Made by a program: the position numbers and the translations under genes. Shown in pieces: positions 18,016-26,868 of a stretch of 64,000 bases of DNA; position 1 is the stretch's first letter; every line of letters starts with the position of its first letter. The DNA is from Paraclostridium ghonii. GTDB lineage: Bacteria > Bacillota > Clostridia > Peptostreptococcales > Peptostreptococcaceae. Under the pieces are notes generated by a model that saw nothing but the letters and a program-made list of their open reading frames with translations, was not told the DNA's origin and ran no database searches. The stretch lies in assembly GCF_030815085.1 (NCBI RefSeq), contig NZ_JAUSWG010000012.1; one strand, given 5' to 3'.

Positions 18016-18555
18016 CTATCTATCTTCGTTAGTAACATTAAATACGTAAGGTATGTTTCTGTAGTAATCTCCGAAGTTTAATCCGTATCCAACAACAAAT
18101 TTATCTTCTATTTCAAACCCACAGTAGTCAGGAACTAATTCTACCTTTCTTCTACTTGGCTTATCTAAAAGAACACAACACTTTAGACTAGCAGGGTTCT
18201 TAGTTTTTAAGTGATTCATAACAAAGTTCATTGTAAGAGCTGTATCTGTTATATCATCAACAATTAAAACATCGTATCCTTCTATATCATCACTTATGTC
18301 AGCTATCATGTTTATTTTTCCTGTACTACTTTCTCCATGACCATAACTTGAAGTAGTCATAAATCCAATTTTAACAGGTACTGTTATGTTTCTTACTAAG
18401 TCTGCGCAGAATATGAAGCTTCCTTTTAATAGTGATATTACCATTAATTTTTTACCTTCATAATCCTTAGATATTTGTGAACCTAATTCTTTTAGTCTTT
18501 CTTGTATTTGTTCTTCAGAACATAATACTTCCCATTTTTTTGTTTCTATATTCAT
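18016..18555 (-). CDS. hpt: hypoxanthine phosphoribosyltransferase
   Basis: Purine salvage enzyme making IMP or GMP from hypoxanthine/guanine and PRPP. At 179 residues it is full length. LLKGSFIFCADLVR, the flexible-loop TSSYGHG, the PRPP site VLIVDDITDTALTM near residue 95 and the DKFVVGYGLNFGDYYRN tail are characteristic. GGAGG sits 7 bases before the ATG at 18555, preferred to a start 11 codons upstream. Monocistronic. Confidence 0.95.
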   Translation of the reverse strand: MNIETKKWEVLCSEEQIQERLKELGSQISKDYEGKKLMVISLLKGSFIFCADLVRNITVPVKIGFMTTSSYGHGESSTGKINMIADISDDIEGYDVLIVDDITDTALTMNFVMNHLKTKNPASLKCCVLLDKPSRRKVELVPDYCGFEIEDKFVVGYGLNFGDYYRNIPYVFNVTNEDR

Positions 18556-18631
18556 GTTACGACCTCCGAAATATGCTATTATATCCATTTTATAAGAGTT
18601 TTCTTAATTTTGCAACGGTTTAAATATAACA

Positions 18632-19933
18632 TTAATTAGCTTTGTTCATATCATCCATTACACTTATTATAACCTTGTCTGTTGTAGTCATTCCTTTATC
18701 ACTTACTCTTCCTAAGTTTTGTATACTTTGCTCAGCTCCAGTTCCTACTATTCCATTCATTGGAGGAACTATACAGTCTTGCTTAGCTATTATAGCACTT
18801 TGTACTGCTGCTGATGCTGCTGATGCAAGCTTTAATGCACATCCAGCTTTAGCTCCATCACATATCATACCGCTTAAGTTGGCTACCATATTTTCTATAG
18901 CACCCTCTATTTGAGTTTCATTACATCCCATTAACCAAGCTAATCCTGATGTAGCTCCTATACTTGCTGCGACTCCACATCCACACACTGCTGATAATCT
19001 TCCTGTATAGTTTTTAACGTATGCAGTTAATAAGTGTGACATTGCTAGTGATCTAGCTAATTTTTCTTCAGTTTGAGGGAACTTATTATTGTATGCAACT
19101 ATTGGAAGTATAGCAGTTATACCATGGTTACCACTTCCATTAGAACTCATAACTGGTAGTTTAACTCCTGCCATTCTTGCGTCAGATGCAGCAGCAGTTA
19201 TCATCATTGTATAGTTCATTAAGTCATCGCCTAATAATCCTGATTCAATAGATTTTTTTATACCAAAACCTACTCCTACTCCTACTTTTTCATTTAATCC
19301 GCACTTAGCTATCTCTTCATTCATAGCTATTCCATCTAATAAGAATTTTATTTCTTCAAAATCTACAATTTCCATAGCTTCTACTATTTCTTTTATTTTT
19401 ATAGTATCTAATATATTTTCTTTAGGTTCTGCTGTTGTTGCAACTTCAGCTACTTCTTCATTTACTAATGCAATTCCATTTTTTTCAACGAATACTATAT
19501 TGTCATGCTTAGTTCTTATAACAACTTTAGCAGTATTATTTTGCCCTTGTAATACAACTTCTATATAAACTTTTTCTTCTGTATCTATTGGTGATATGTT
19601 TATATCGTTATTATCCATAAAGTCTTCTGCAACTTTAACATCTTCTTTAGTTAATGTTTCTAAAACTCTTAATCCATTTTCAGATTTTCCGCCTATAAGT
19701 CCCATTGCTGCAGATATTTTTAATCCTAATCTTTCAGTTCCTGGTATCCCTACGCACATACCATTTTTATATACGTTTGGGCTAAGACCTATTGTACATT
19801 TTAATACTTCTTCTCCTAAAGTTTCTTTTGCTTTAGCACATGCTAACGCTACTGCAACTGGCTCTGTACAACCTAAAGCTGGTTTAACTTCTGCTTTTAA
19901 TATATTAACTAATTTTGTTTGTAAATTTTTCAT
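18632..19933 (-). CDS. cdsB: cysteine desulfidase / serine dehydratase alpha-like (UPF0597)
   Basis: The 433-residue protein belongs to the UPF0597 family, related to L-serine dehydratase alpha subunits and to the oxygen-labile cysteine desulfidase that makes pyruvate, ammonia and sulfide. VKPALGCTEPVAVALA at the N-terminus, SSNGSGNHGITAILP near 265, CGCGVAASIG near 315 and the ICDGAKAGCALKL cysteines near 350 would bind an iron-sulfur cluster. A -24/-12 promoter and a palindrome lie directly upstream, and a sigma-54 activator gene follows in the upstream direction. This matches the C. difficile cdsB-cdsR pair, so cysteine rather than serine is the likely substrate; that is inferred by synteny. 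Confidence 0.87.
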   Translation of the reverse strand: MKNLQTKLVNILKAEVKPALGCTEPVAVALACAKAKETLGEEVLKCTIGLSPNVYKNGMCVGIPGTERLGLKISAAMGLIGGKSENGLRVLETLTKEDVKVAEDFMDNNDINISPIDTEEKVYIEVVLQGQNNTAKVVIRTKHDNIVFVEKNGIALVNEEVAEVATTAEPKENILDTIKIKEIVEAMEIVDFEEIKFLLDGIAMNEEIAKCGLNEKVGVGVGFGIKKSIESGLLGDDLMNYTMMITAAASDARMAGVKLPVMSSNGSGNHGITAILPIVAYNNKFPQTEEKLARSLAMSHLLTAYVKNYTGRLSAVCGCGVAASIGATSGLAWLMGCNETQIEGAIENMVANLSGMICDGAKAGCALKLASAASAAVQSAIIAKQDCIVPPMNGIVGTGAEQSIQNLGRVSDKGMTTTDKVIISVMDDMNKAN

Positions 19934-19978
19934 TATGTTTTCCTCCCGATAGCTATAATATTTATGTCTTATTAATAA

Positions 19979-19995
19979 AGCAAAAACTATGCCAA
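19979..19995 (-). promoter_or_regulatory. sigma-54 (-24/-12) promoter of cdsB
   Basis: Minus strand reads TTGGCATAGTTTTTGCT: GG and GC are exactly 10 bp apart, as required for sigma-54. It lies 46 bp before the cdsB start. Confidence 0.88.
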
Positions 19996-20014
19996 CTATT
20001 ACTTCTTTTTTATC

Positions 20015-20038
20015 CCTTGAAATCGCTTTATTTCAAGG
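20015..20038. promoter_or_regulatory. palindromic activator site (candidate CdsR UAS)
   Basis: CCTTGAAAT (20015-20023) and ATTTCAAGG (20030-20038) are perfect 9-bp arms with a 6-bp centre, placed about 33 bp upstream of the -24 box. It is the best candidate enhancer for the adjacent regulator. Confidence 0.7.
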
Positions 20039-20082
20039 TTATTAAAATAATTTTTTATCCTTTTAATCTCATTTAGAAAAAA

Positions 20083-20123
20083 AATAGTCTCAAAATGAGA
20101 TTAAATATCATTTTGAGACTATT
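20083..20123 (-). terminator. cdsR terminator overlapping its stop codon
   Basis: AATAGTCTCAAAATGA (20083-20098) pairs perfectly with TCATTTTGAGACTATT (20108-20123), followed by T-rich sequence on the minus strand. The right arm contains the stop codon and last codons of the regulator gene. Confidence 0.88.
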
Positions 20124-21883
20124 TTATATTTTTCTATTTTTCTATATAATGTCGCTCTTGATATTCCTAGAGCTTTACATACTAAATCTTTATCTTTTTT
20201 ATAGTCTTTATATTTTTCTAACGCTTTTATTATTTCTTTCTTTTCAAGATCGTCTAGTGTACGTATATTTTCATTAGAATCTAAAGCTTGTCCATCACTT
20301 GAATTTATATTCTTTATTCTATTTGGTAAATTCTCTAAAGTTATAATTTTACCTTCACATCTATTTACACTGTATTCTATAACATTTTGTAACTCTCTAA
20401 TGTTTCCTGGCCAACTATACTCACACAAGTACTCTAAGGCTTGTAAATCTACATCTTGTACATTTTTATCTAACTTATTAGAGTATTCATTTATCATATA
20501 TTCTATTAGTAGATGTATATCATTTTTTCTTTCTCTTAAAGTTGGAAGTACCACAGGTATAACATTTAATCTATAATATAAATCTTCTCTAAATGTGCCT
20601 TTTCTAACCATGTACTCTAGATCTTTATTTGTAGCTGCTATTATCCTAACATCTATATATACATTATGCTTAGCACCTATTTTATCAACTTCTTTTTCTT
20701 GTAATACTCTAAGTAGTTTAGCTTGTAAATGCAAGCTCATATCCCCTATTTCATCTAGAAAAATAGTACCCTTATCAGCTAGCTCAAATTTACCTAAACT
20801 TCCACCTTTTTTGGCTCCTGTAAATGCTCCTTCTTCATATCCAAACAATTCGCTTTCTAGTAAATTATCAGGAATAGCTGCACAGTTTATGGCTATAAAA
20901 GGATTTCCCGATCTGAAACTATGGTTGTGTATAGCTCTTGCAAATAACTCTTTTCCAGTACCACTTTCTCCCGTTATTAAAACTGTAGAGTTAGTTTTTG
21001 ACGCCATTAAGGCCTCTTCCTTTGCTTTATTTATAACATAACTATTTCCAATTATATTATCTAAATATATTTTATGATTATTACTTATCTTGTTATAGTT
21101 TTTTATAGCATCTGCTTTGTCTATAAAATCTAATACATATCCTTTTAATTCTTCTTTTAATATAATGGGTTTTATATTATATATACCTTTAAACTCCTTA
21201 TTTGATCCTCTATATGTAAAACTAAAAGACTTATCACTGTTTATACTATCGAATTTGTTGTCTTTAGCAAAATTTAATACATCCCCTATGAAGCTTCCTA
21301 TTATAGCTTCTTTTACTTCAAAGATTTGTTTAAATTTTAAGTTATACTTTTCTACATTTGCATCTTTATCTAAAGATACAACTGCTTTATCCATATTATC
21401 TAACAATGTTTCTAATTTTTTCTTCTCTAATTCTACCTCATAAGTTTTTATTTCTGCTTTTAACTTACTTGATATTAAATCTGCCATTTTATGTAGGAAG
21501 TTCATTAGGTCGTCTTTTCTAAACTTAATTACATCTGCTTGCTCTTTTGTAAATGCTATAAGCCCTATTACACCATAAGATTTATTATCATATACTATTG
21601 GACAGCATACTTCTGCAAATTCTTTACAAACTTCATTACTATAACATTCATTACATATTTTATCGCTCTTTGGATCTTCTATTATTAACTCTTTTTTAGT
21701 AGTTAGCGAATATTTAAATGCTGAGTATTCTTTTAATTGTTGTCCTATTTTATGGAAATAAGTTCCTGTACCAGCTATTCTGACTAAATTTGAATCTACT
21801 ATTGTTACATCAATTTCTAAAACAGATGATATAGCTTCTGCTATATTTTGTATATCTTTTCTTATAGAGTTTAAATTAATCAT
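20108..21883 (-). CDS. cdsR: sigma-54-dependent activator of cysteine desulfidase
   Basis: Enhancer-binding protein of 591 residues. The N-terminal sensor region (1-130) has a Cys-rich stretch CNECYSNEVCKEFAEVCC near residue 75 that could bind a metal or cluster. A PAS-like segment lies around 150-260. The AAA+ domain follows: Walker A GESGTGKE near 305, GAFTGA loop near 352, Walker B IFLDEIGD near 375. A Fis-type HTH closes the protein (LVCKALGISRATLYRKI). The GAFTGA loop marks it as a true sigma-54 partner. The ATG at 21883 has AAGGGA 8 bases upstream. Its start overlaps the stop of a 49-residue ORF, and its target is most likely the downstream desulfidase gene. Confidence 0.88.
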   Translation of the reverse strand: MINLNSIRKDIQNIAEAISSVLEIDVTIVDSNLVRIAGTGTYFHKIGQQLKEYSAFKYSLTTKKELIIEDPKSDKICNECYSNEVCKEFAEVCCPIVYDNKSYGVIGLIAFTKEQADVIKFRKDDLMNFLHKMADLISSKLKAEIKTYEVELEKKKLETLLDNMDKAVVSLDKDANVEKYNLKFKQIFEVKEAIIGSFIGDVLNFAKDNKFDSINSDKSFSFTYRGSNKEFKGIYNIKPIILKEELKGYVLDFIDKADAIKNYNKISNNHKIYLDNIIGNSYVINKAKEEALMASKTNSTVLITGESGTGKELFARAIHNHSFRSGNPFIAINCAAIPDNLLESELFGYEEGAFTGAKKGGSLGKFELADKGTIFLDEIGDMSLHLQAKLLRVLQEKEVDKIGAKHNVYIDVRIIAATNKDLEYMVRKGTFREDLYYRLNVIPVVLPTLRERKNDIHLLIEYMINEYSNKLDKNVQDVDLQALEYLCEYSWPGNIRELQNVIEYSVNRCEGKIITLENLPNRIKNINSSDGQALDSNENIRTLDDLEKKEIIKALEKYKDYKKDKDLVCKALGISRATLYRKIEKYKIVSK

Positions 21884-22025
21884 ACTTCCCATCCCTTAAT
21901 TTATCTTTGTACATTAGTACCTTTATTTCATTGAGAGTTTTGTATATTTTATTTAAAGTATACTGTATTGATACTAATATTACAAATAGCATACAGATAA
22001 TTATCAAATTATAATTTATTTTCAT
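21876..22025 (-). CDS. 49-residue single-span membrane peptide
   Basis: ATG at 22025, with GGAGG 7 bases upstream, opens 49 codons ending at TAA (21876-21878). The peptide begins MKINYNLIIICMLFVILVSI, one clear membrane helix, followed by a polar tail with YTLNKIYKTLNEIK. The stop overlaps the activator start by 8 bp (ATG ATT AAT against TAT GAT TAA), so translation is probably coupled. I do not recognise a family. Position suggests a partner or modulator of the sigma-54 activator, for example a membrane tether; this is speculation. Confidence 0.75.
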   Translation of the reverse strand: MKINYNLIIICMLFVILVSIQYTLNKIYKTLNEIKVLMYKDKLRDGKYD

Positions 22026-22045
22026 AAAATTTCCTCCTATTTAAG

Positions 22046-22073
22046 AAAAGACTAGGTTTAACCCTAGTCTTTT
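22046..22073 (-). terminator. hairpin after the methyltransferase gene
   Basis: AAAAGACTAGG pairs with CCTAGTCTTTT; a TTTTC tract follows on the minus strand. It lies only about 20 bp before the 49-residue ORF, so it may be a partial terminator or attenuator for the activator operon. Confidence 0.7.
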
Positions 22074-22635
22074 AATCGTTTTTCTTTCCTATATAAATAT
22101 ACTTTTCACAGTGTTTATTTTCTAATATTCCTTTAAATTTTGAATGTTCTAATGTCTTTATAAGTTCATGTGGGTAATAGTATTTTATACGTTCTCCACA
22201 TACTCTATGCTTAATTTTCTTAAGTTTCACTTTAAACTTGTTTAAATTGGAGTCTTGTAAAATAACTTCTCCTCTTAATTTTAACACTCTATAGATTTCT
22301 TTCAATGCTTTCTTTTGATTATTTGTATAATTAAATTGATTTAATATTATTACCTTATCAAAGAATCCATCTTCAAATGGTAATAACTCTAAACATCCTT
22401 TAACAACACTACAGTTTTCATTATGAATTAAACAATAGCAGATGTCATGGTATGCACTATCTTCAAGTATAGTTACATGGACTCCAAGCATCCTTAATCT
22501 CTTACCTAGGCTACCTATATTTCCTGCCAAAAGAACTCTTTCTCCTATTTCATATTTAATTATGCTTAATATATCTTCTTCGGTACCCTGTTCAAAATAA
22601 TTCGCTTCATAATTCCATTGTACTACGCTTTTCAC
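22072..22635 (-). CDS. SAM methyltransferase-like protein (divergent)
   Basis: The 187 residues have the class I methyltransferase layout: a glycine-containing strand-loop VLLAGNIGSLGKRL near residue 35, VTILEDSAYH, LPFEDGFFDKVIILNQFN near 85 (acidic motif IV region) and IYRVLKLRGEVILQD near 117. The first motif lacks the usual D/E-x-G-x-G-x-G pattern, so SAM binding may be altered. The C-terminal half resembles methyltransferase-11 proteins. No substrate can be proposed. A short gap separates it from the SSB-like gene upstream. Confidence 0.72.
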   Translation of the reverse strand: MKSVVQWNYEANYFEQGTEEDILSIIKYEIGERVLLAGNIGSLGKRLRMLGVHVTILEDSAYHDICYCLIHNENCSVVKGCLELLPFEDGFFDKVIILNQFNYTNNQKKALKEIYRVLKLRGEVILQDSNLNKFKVKLKKIKHRVCGERIKYYYPHELIKTLEHSKFKGILENKHCEKYIYIGKKND

Positions 22636-22774
22636 AGTGCTCCCCCTCTTTTGGATTTATTATCATTTTTTACATCATAAAATAGATTATAATAAATCCT
22701 GAGCAACTATTCAATAACCATTTTGAAGTATTTTAAAATTATTTTTTTAATAATGTTTTCCTCAAATTTATATA

Positions 22775-23410
22775 CTAATTTATGTTATTTTCATCCAGTT
22801 TTTTTATTTTAGATATAGATACTTCGTATGCAACTCTTTTTTCTACTTCTCCATTTTCAAGTTTCTTTTCATAGTCTCTACTTTGGATTCTACCCCACAT
22901 TTGGATTCTATCTCCAATTTTTAAATTTTTTGCAAATTTAGCATTTCTACCCCATACTATGGATGGTATGTAATCAGATTTATTATATGGTCTATTTATA
23001 GCAATTAGTAAGTCTGCTATTTCTCTTCCTAGTGGAGTTTTTCTATATATAGGATCTTTACAGATATATCCATCAAGGAAAATATTGTTTGGATCTTTTG
23101 CTTCTCCGTCAACAATCTTTATTTCTCTTGCAAATACGGTAAGAACTAATTTATTTTTATTATCTATACTTTTATTATAAGATCTTAATTGACCAACTAC
23201 GTCAACTAAGTTATTTTCATTTAAATTAACTTCTTCTAATAATCTTTCTGATATAGTTATAGGTAAAACGTCGTATGTATCACTTAATCTATGTATTCTT
23301 ATTTTTGCATTATAAAATTTTTCTCCAAATATTTCATGGCTAAATGTCAATTCCTCTTCAAGTTCTCCTCTTAAATTTACTAGGTTAGTATCTTCTTTTA
23401 AATTTATCAT
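22775..23410 (-). CDS. single-stranded-DNA-binding-protein-like, OB fold
   Basis: The 211 residues contain two similar stretches: NLVNLRGELEEEL...FYNAKIRIHRLSD near the N-terminus and IFLDGYICKDPIYRKTPLGREIADLLIAINRPY near 108-145, the second strongly SSB-like with SIVWGRNAKFAKNLKIGDRIQMWGRIQSRDY following. The second half looks like an SSB OB domain, the first a degenerate copy. It lacks the acidic DDDIPF-type tail of the housekeeping SSB, so a specialised role is likely. Similar proteins are found in clostridial genomes. Confidence 0.78.
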   Translation of the reverse strand: MINLKEDTNLVNLRGELEEELTFSHEIFGEKFYNAKIRIHRLSDTYDVLPITISERLLEEVNLNENNLVDVVGQLRSYNKSIDNKNKLVLTVFAREIKIVDGEAKDPNNIFLDGYICKDPIYRKTPLGREIADLLIAINRPYNKSDYIPSIVWGRNAKFAKNLKIGDRIQMWGRIQSRDYEKKLENGEVEKRVAYEVSISKIKKLDENNIN

Positions 23411-23543
23411 TTTATTCCCCCCACAATTGTTAAACCATATTTTATATTAAATCTATATAATAAATATATTTCTGCATGACATTTTTTATTACACCTTTAA
23501 TAAAATAAATTTGATTAAAAAATTTTTAATGCAAAAAACAAAA

Positions 23544-23573
23544 AATATACCGTACATTTAAATACGGTATATT
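23544..23573 (-). terminator. terminator of the TauE/SafE permease gene
   Basis: AATATACCGTA and TACGGTATATT are perfect arms; A/T runs on both sides. Confidence 0.9.
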
Positions 23574-23588
23574 TTTTTATTAAAATTT

Positions 23589-24461
23589 TTAAGCTTTACA
23601 TGGAGTAAATGCTTTTTTTAACATAGTTACTGAAGTATATGCTATTACAACTATAACTACCCATCTTAATATATCCATTGGCATTGAGCTGACAAAATTG
23701 GCAGCTATAATTACCCCTATAATTCCACCTATTGTTATAAATAAAGAAGTTTTCTTAGCATATGTTCCTTCTTTTATAAATTTAACACTTGCTGTTGGCA
23801 TTAATAAAGCACAAGATCCCATCATAATAGGGAATGCTACAGTTGGAGACATTCCTAAAAAATAAACCATAGCCATACAAGGAGAATATAACCCAACCCC
23901 AGCAGTCATTAATGCTCCTAGTATAAAGTTACCTACTATACCTATAACAAGTTTCATTCCCGTTAACCCTGTAGCAGTTCCTCCTCCAGGCATTAATTTT
24001 AATTGAGCTAATAACATTAATATAGCTGTTACAACTAATGCAAATCCCATAACTATTTGTATTTTTCTTTCATCCATTTTAGATATAATTCCAGCCCCTA
24101 CATAAGATCCAATAACTGCTGCTGCTAATAAACTTATTAAAGTTACTGAATCAACTTTTATAACTGTTGTAAATATAAATGCTTCTAATACAACTGGTAT
24201 TGTATGACATACATTTAAAGTTCCCGGTATTAATTTATCAGGTATATTTATTTTTAAAGCGGTCATCATTGCTACTGTTGGAGCAAATGAACCAATTCCT
24301 AAAGTATCAAAAAAGTCCGTAACAAAACCTGTTAATAAAGGCTTCCAAGTTGGTACATCTTCAAATCCGTTAGATGCTTTTGCTTTTGATAAGTCCTTAA
24401 TAAAGTTAAAGCTAAATAATGAAACAAAAGCAGCTAATAAAAATCTTACTAAATTTAACAT
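23589..24461 (-). CDS. TauE/SafE-family membrane permease
   Basis: Integral membrane protein of 290 residues with about eight hydrophobic segments and the duplicated TauE/SafE pattern: GFVTDFFDTLGIGSFAPTVAMM near residue 46 and GALMTAGVGLYSPCMAMVYFLGMSPTVAFPIMMGSCALL near 180-220. The family exports or imports small anions such as sulfite or sulfonates; the substrate is not known here. It lies about 110 bp behind prdF, separated by a strong hairpin, so it may receive part of the prd transcript. Confidence 0.85.
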   Translation of the reverse strand: MLNLVRFLLAAFVSLFSFNFIKDLSKAKASNGFEDVPTWKPLLTGFVTDFFDTLGIGSFAPTVAMMTALKINIPDKLIPGTLNVCHTIPVVLEAFIFTTVIKVDSVTLISLLAAAVIGSYVGAGIISKMDERKIQIVMGFALVVTAILMLLAQLKLMPGGGTATGLTGMKLVIGIVGNFILGALMTAGVGLYSPCMAMVYFLGMSPTVAFPIMMGSCALLMPTASVKFIKEGTYAKKTSLFITIGGIIGVIIAANFVSSMPMDILRWVVIVVIAYTSVTMLKKAFTPCKA

Positions 24462-24510
24462 TTTACATAATTCCTCCCAAATGATTTTACTAAAAGTGTC
24501 TTACATAGAA

Positions 24511-24546
24511 ATATGATTAAATACTACAAGTAGTACTTAATCATAT
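24511..24546 (-). terminator. hairpin between prdF and the permease gene
   Basis: Arms at 24511-24527 and 24530-24546 match over 17 bp with one mismatch. The minus-strand T tract after it is weak, so termination may be partial. Confidence 0.65.
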
Positions 24547-24570
24547 TTAAATTAGAATTTATACTTTTTA

Positions 24571-25578
24571 TTATTTTAATATAAATCCATATTTTACTGG
24601 GTCATTGTCATCTATTACAAAATGGTTGAATCCAGTTATATATGCAGCTCCTGTTATTTCAGGTATTATTGCTTCATATTGTGCTACTTTATCAATACCT
24701 ACTATTCTTCCTTTAAATAGAGTTCCTAATATACTTTCATATACGAATAGCTCGCCTTCTTTTAATTCTCCTTTAGAATATAGAGTTGCAAGTTTAGCAC
24801 TTGTTCCTGTTCCACATGGAGATCTATCAACTTGACCTTGTCCAAATATAACTACATTTTTGTAAGTAGCTTCTGGATGAGTTGGATCATCGTATATTTC
24901 AACTAAGTCAACAGTTTTTATATGAGCTAATTCTGGATGTTGTATTTCTATAGTTTCGTTTATTATATCTCTCATTTGTAAACCTATTTCAGTTAATTTC
25001 TGAGCATTCTTTGGCTCAACTTTTAACCCTAATTCGCTAGCTTTAACTATAGCAAAGAAACTTCCTCCGAAAGATATATCAAAAGTTACTGTTCCTATTT
25101 CAGGCATTTCTATTTGAACATCTTTTTTATATAAAAATGCAGGTACGTTTACTATTGAAACTTCTTTAACTCTTCCATTTTCAATTTTAGCCTCTGATCT
25201 TACTATCCCTGCTGGAGTATCCATAACTACGTGAGTTATAGGCTCTTTCATTTCTACCATACCTGTTTCAATTGCAGCTGTTATAGCTCCTATTGAACCA
25301 TGTCCACACATGTTTAGGTATCCTCCACCATCCATGAATATTATTCCAAAGTCCGCTTCATCATTGCAAGGTTGAGTTATTATAGAACCGAACATATCAT
25401 TATGTCCTCTTGGCTCTAGCATTATAGCTGTTCTTAAGTGATCTAGATTATTTTCTAGATATTCTTTTTTCTCAGCCATAGTTTTACCTTTTATATTAGG
25501 TATTCCACCTGTTACTATTCTTGTTGGTTCTCCCATTGTATGAGAATCTATCGCTTGTATACTTCTTGAAAATTTCAT
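24571..25578 (-). CDS. prdF: proline racemase
   Basis: Interconverts L- and D-proline by a two-thiol mechanism, supplying D-proline to the reductase. The 335 residues have both catalytic cysteines in their motifs: LNMCGHGSIGA near residue 90 and RSPCGTGTSAKLA near 256. The N-terminal AIDSHTMGEPTRIVTGG is typical. Last gene of the prd operon, about 20 bp behind prdE. A Cys at both positions separates it from hydroxyproline epimerase-like relatives, which vary around them. Confidence 0.96.
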   Translation of the reverse strand: MKFSRSIQAIDSHTMGEPTRIVTGGIPNIKGKTMAEKKEYLENNLDHLRTAIMLEPRGHNDMFGSIITQPCNDEADFGIIFMDGGGYLNMCGHGSIGAITAAIETGMVEMKEPITHVVMDTPAGIVRSEAKIENGRVKEVSIVNVPAFLYKKDVQIEMPEIGTVTFDISFGGSFFAIVKASELGLKVEPKNAQKLTEIGLQMRDIINETIEIQHPELAHIKTVDLVEIYDDPTHPEATYKNVVIFGQGQVDRSPCGTGTSAKLATLYSKGELKEGELFVYESILGTLFKGRIVGIDKVAQYEAIIPEITGAAYITGFNHFVIDDNDPVKYGFILK

Positions 25579-25598
25579 TGTACAGCCCCCTATGTTTT

Positions 25599-26078
25599 TT
25601 ATTTTTTAATCGTTTCTTTCTTTTTCATTTTTAACTTTAATAAGGCTAATGATTTTTTTGCATCTAATTCGCTTACATTGTTTTCTCCGACAACTTCTGT
25701 TTCTATCCCTTTGTCTGATTTATTAAAATCTACTATTGTATCCATATATTTATTGGTAACAACAAACTTTGCTTGTGTTCCATTAAATGTTAGTCCAACT
25801 AGAGGAATATTCCTTTTCCCAATTTCTTCAATAGTATTAGCGTAATCTACGTGTGAGTTTCCCCACCCATCACATGAGATTATGACCCCCTCCGCTCTCA
25901 TGGCTTCTATCCATGCAGCTGTTCTTTGTCCAACAAATTCTTTTTCTTTGTTATCCTGAGGAGTTCCTACTACTACTATTCCTAAAAGGTCTATGTCTTG
26001 GTCATTACTAACTATATCAAGAAGCGGGTCTCTAAAATGATGTAATGATGTTTCTTTAGTCGATGGTCCTATACCCAT
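25599..26078 (-). CDS. prdE: PrdE, PrdA beta-half-like protein
   Basis: The 159 residues align with the C-terminal part of PrdA that follows its processing site: MGIGPSTKETSLHHFRDPL here against TCIGPASKENSRHYWREPL there. The pyruvoyl-forming Cys is replaced by Gly. I choose ATG 26078, with GAGGTG 6 bases upstream, over a GTG nine bases earlier. PrdE therefore begins exactly at the position where PrdA is cut. The remainder (GVVVVGT-like strand, GWGNSHVDYANTIEEIGKR) parallels PrdA GFGNNHIDFASHIEQIGKR. Its role is not established; a scaffold or inactive paralogue subunit is possible. Confidence 0.9.
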   Translation of the reverse strand: MGIGPSTKETSLHHFRDPLLDIVSNDQDIDLLGIVVVGTPQDNKEKEFVGQRTAAWIEAMRAEGVIISCDGWGNSHVDYANTIEEIGKRNIPLVGLTFNGTQAKFVVTNKYMDTIVDFNKSDKGIETEVVGENNVSELDAKKSLALLKLKMKKKETIKK

Positions 26079-26091
26079 TAATCTCACCTCA

Positions 26092-26850
26092 TTAAGTCAT
26101 AGCTCTCAAGGCGCCATCTCTGTATTCATTAGGTGATATTATCATCGGCACATTACCTATATCAATAATAGATGTACCTCCCTCTAAACCACTTGGTTCT
26201 TGAGAAAATAATTGATTGTCATACATTGCACCCTGACCTGCTATTTGTTTTACTATTACAACTTTTTTAGCGTCAGGCCTAATCTTGTCAAAATATTCAC
26301 GATTTTCTGTAGCTTCTCTTCCATCCTTTTGCTTTAAAACATTTCTGATTTCTTGTATAAATCTATCGCATGCTTTAAATGCTGTCATAGGAAGTTTTCT
26401 ATCATATGGTAGTCCACCTTTAACTGTAACATCAAAATTAATTATATAGTCATTAGTAGACGGAGTTCCATATCTTCCAAATACCATTTGCTCAGAAAGA
26501 ATACCTTCTGAAGAACCAAATTCATGCATTTGTCTTCCATCTTCATCAACACCAGTAAGCATAACGTATACTCCAGTTAAAGTGTGTGTTATTCCTTCTC
26601 CTAACCTACCTAAAACTTTAGTAGATATGGGTATTATGTCCATAATAGTATTAATTTCTCTATTATATTCTCCTGGTTTTATAACCTCTAATTTTATGTC
26701 ACTTATTAACTCATGTGAATTTTTAATTTCCTCTATACAGTCATTGTTTATGGATAGTCTACCTTTTTCTATTGAGAATTTTTCATTGAATTCAACATTT
26801 TTTATATGAAATGGTTTAATTACCAAACGTCTAAGTATTTTCTCTTCCAT
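26092..26850 (-). CDS. prdD: PrdD, PrdA alpha-half-like protein
   Basis: The 252 residues resemble the middle part of PrdA before its processing site: GEGITHTLTGVYVMLTG against GEGVTRVIDGVIMMVTG, EFGSSEG, GQGAMYDN against GQGAMHDN. The protein stops at GALRAMT, which corresponds to the HALT that precedes the PrdA cleavage Cys. The ATG at 26850 has AAGGTGAT 4 bases upstream. It lacks the PrdA N-terminal Cys-rich region. It is 13 bp ahead of prdE and 57 bp behind prdB, where a perfect hairpin intervenes. Function unknown apart from membership of the proline reductase operon. Confidence 0.9.
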   Translation of the reverse strand: MEEKILRRLVIKPFHIKNVEFNEKFSIEKGRLSINNDCIEEIKNSHELISDIKLEVIKPGEYNREINTIMDIIPISTKVLGRLGEGITHTLTGVYVMLTGVDEDGRQMHEFGSSEGILSEQMVFGRYGTPSTNDYIINFDVTVKGGLPYDRKLPMTAFKACDRFIQEIRNVLKQKDGREATENREYFDKIRPDAKKVVIVKQIAGQGAMYDNQLFSQEPSGLEGGTSIIDIGNVPMIISPNEYRDGALRAMT

Positions 26851-26868
26851 TTGTATCACCTTTTATAT

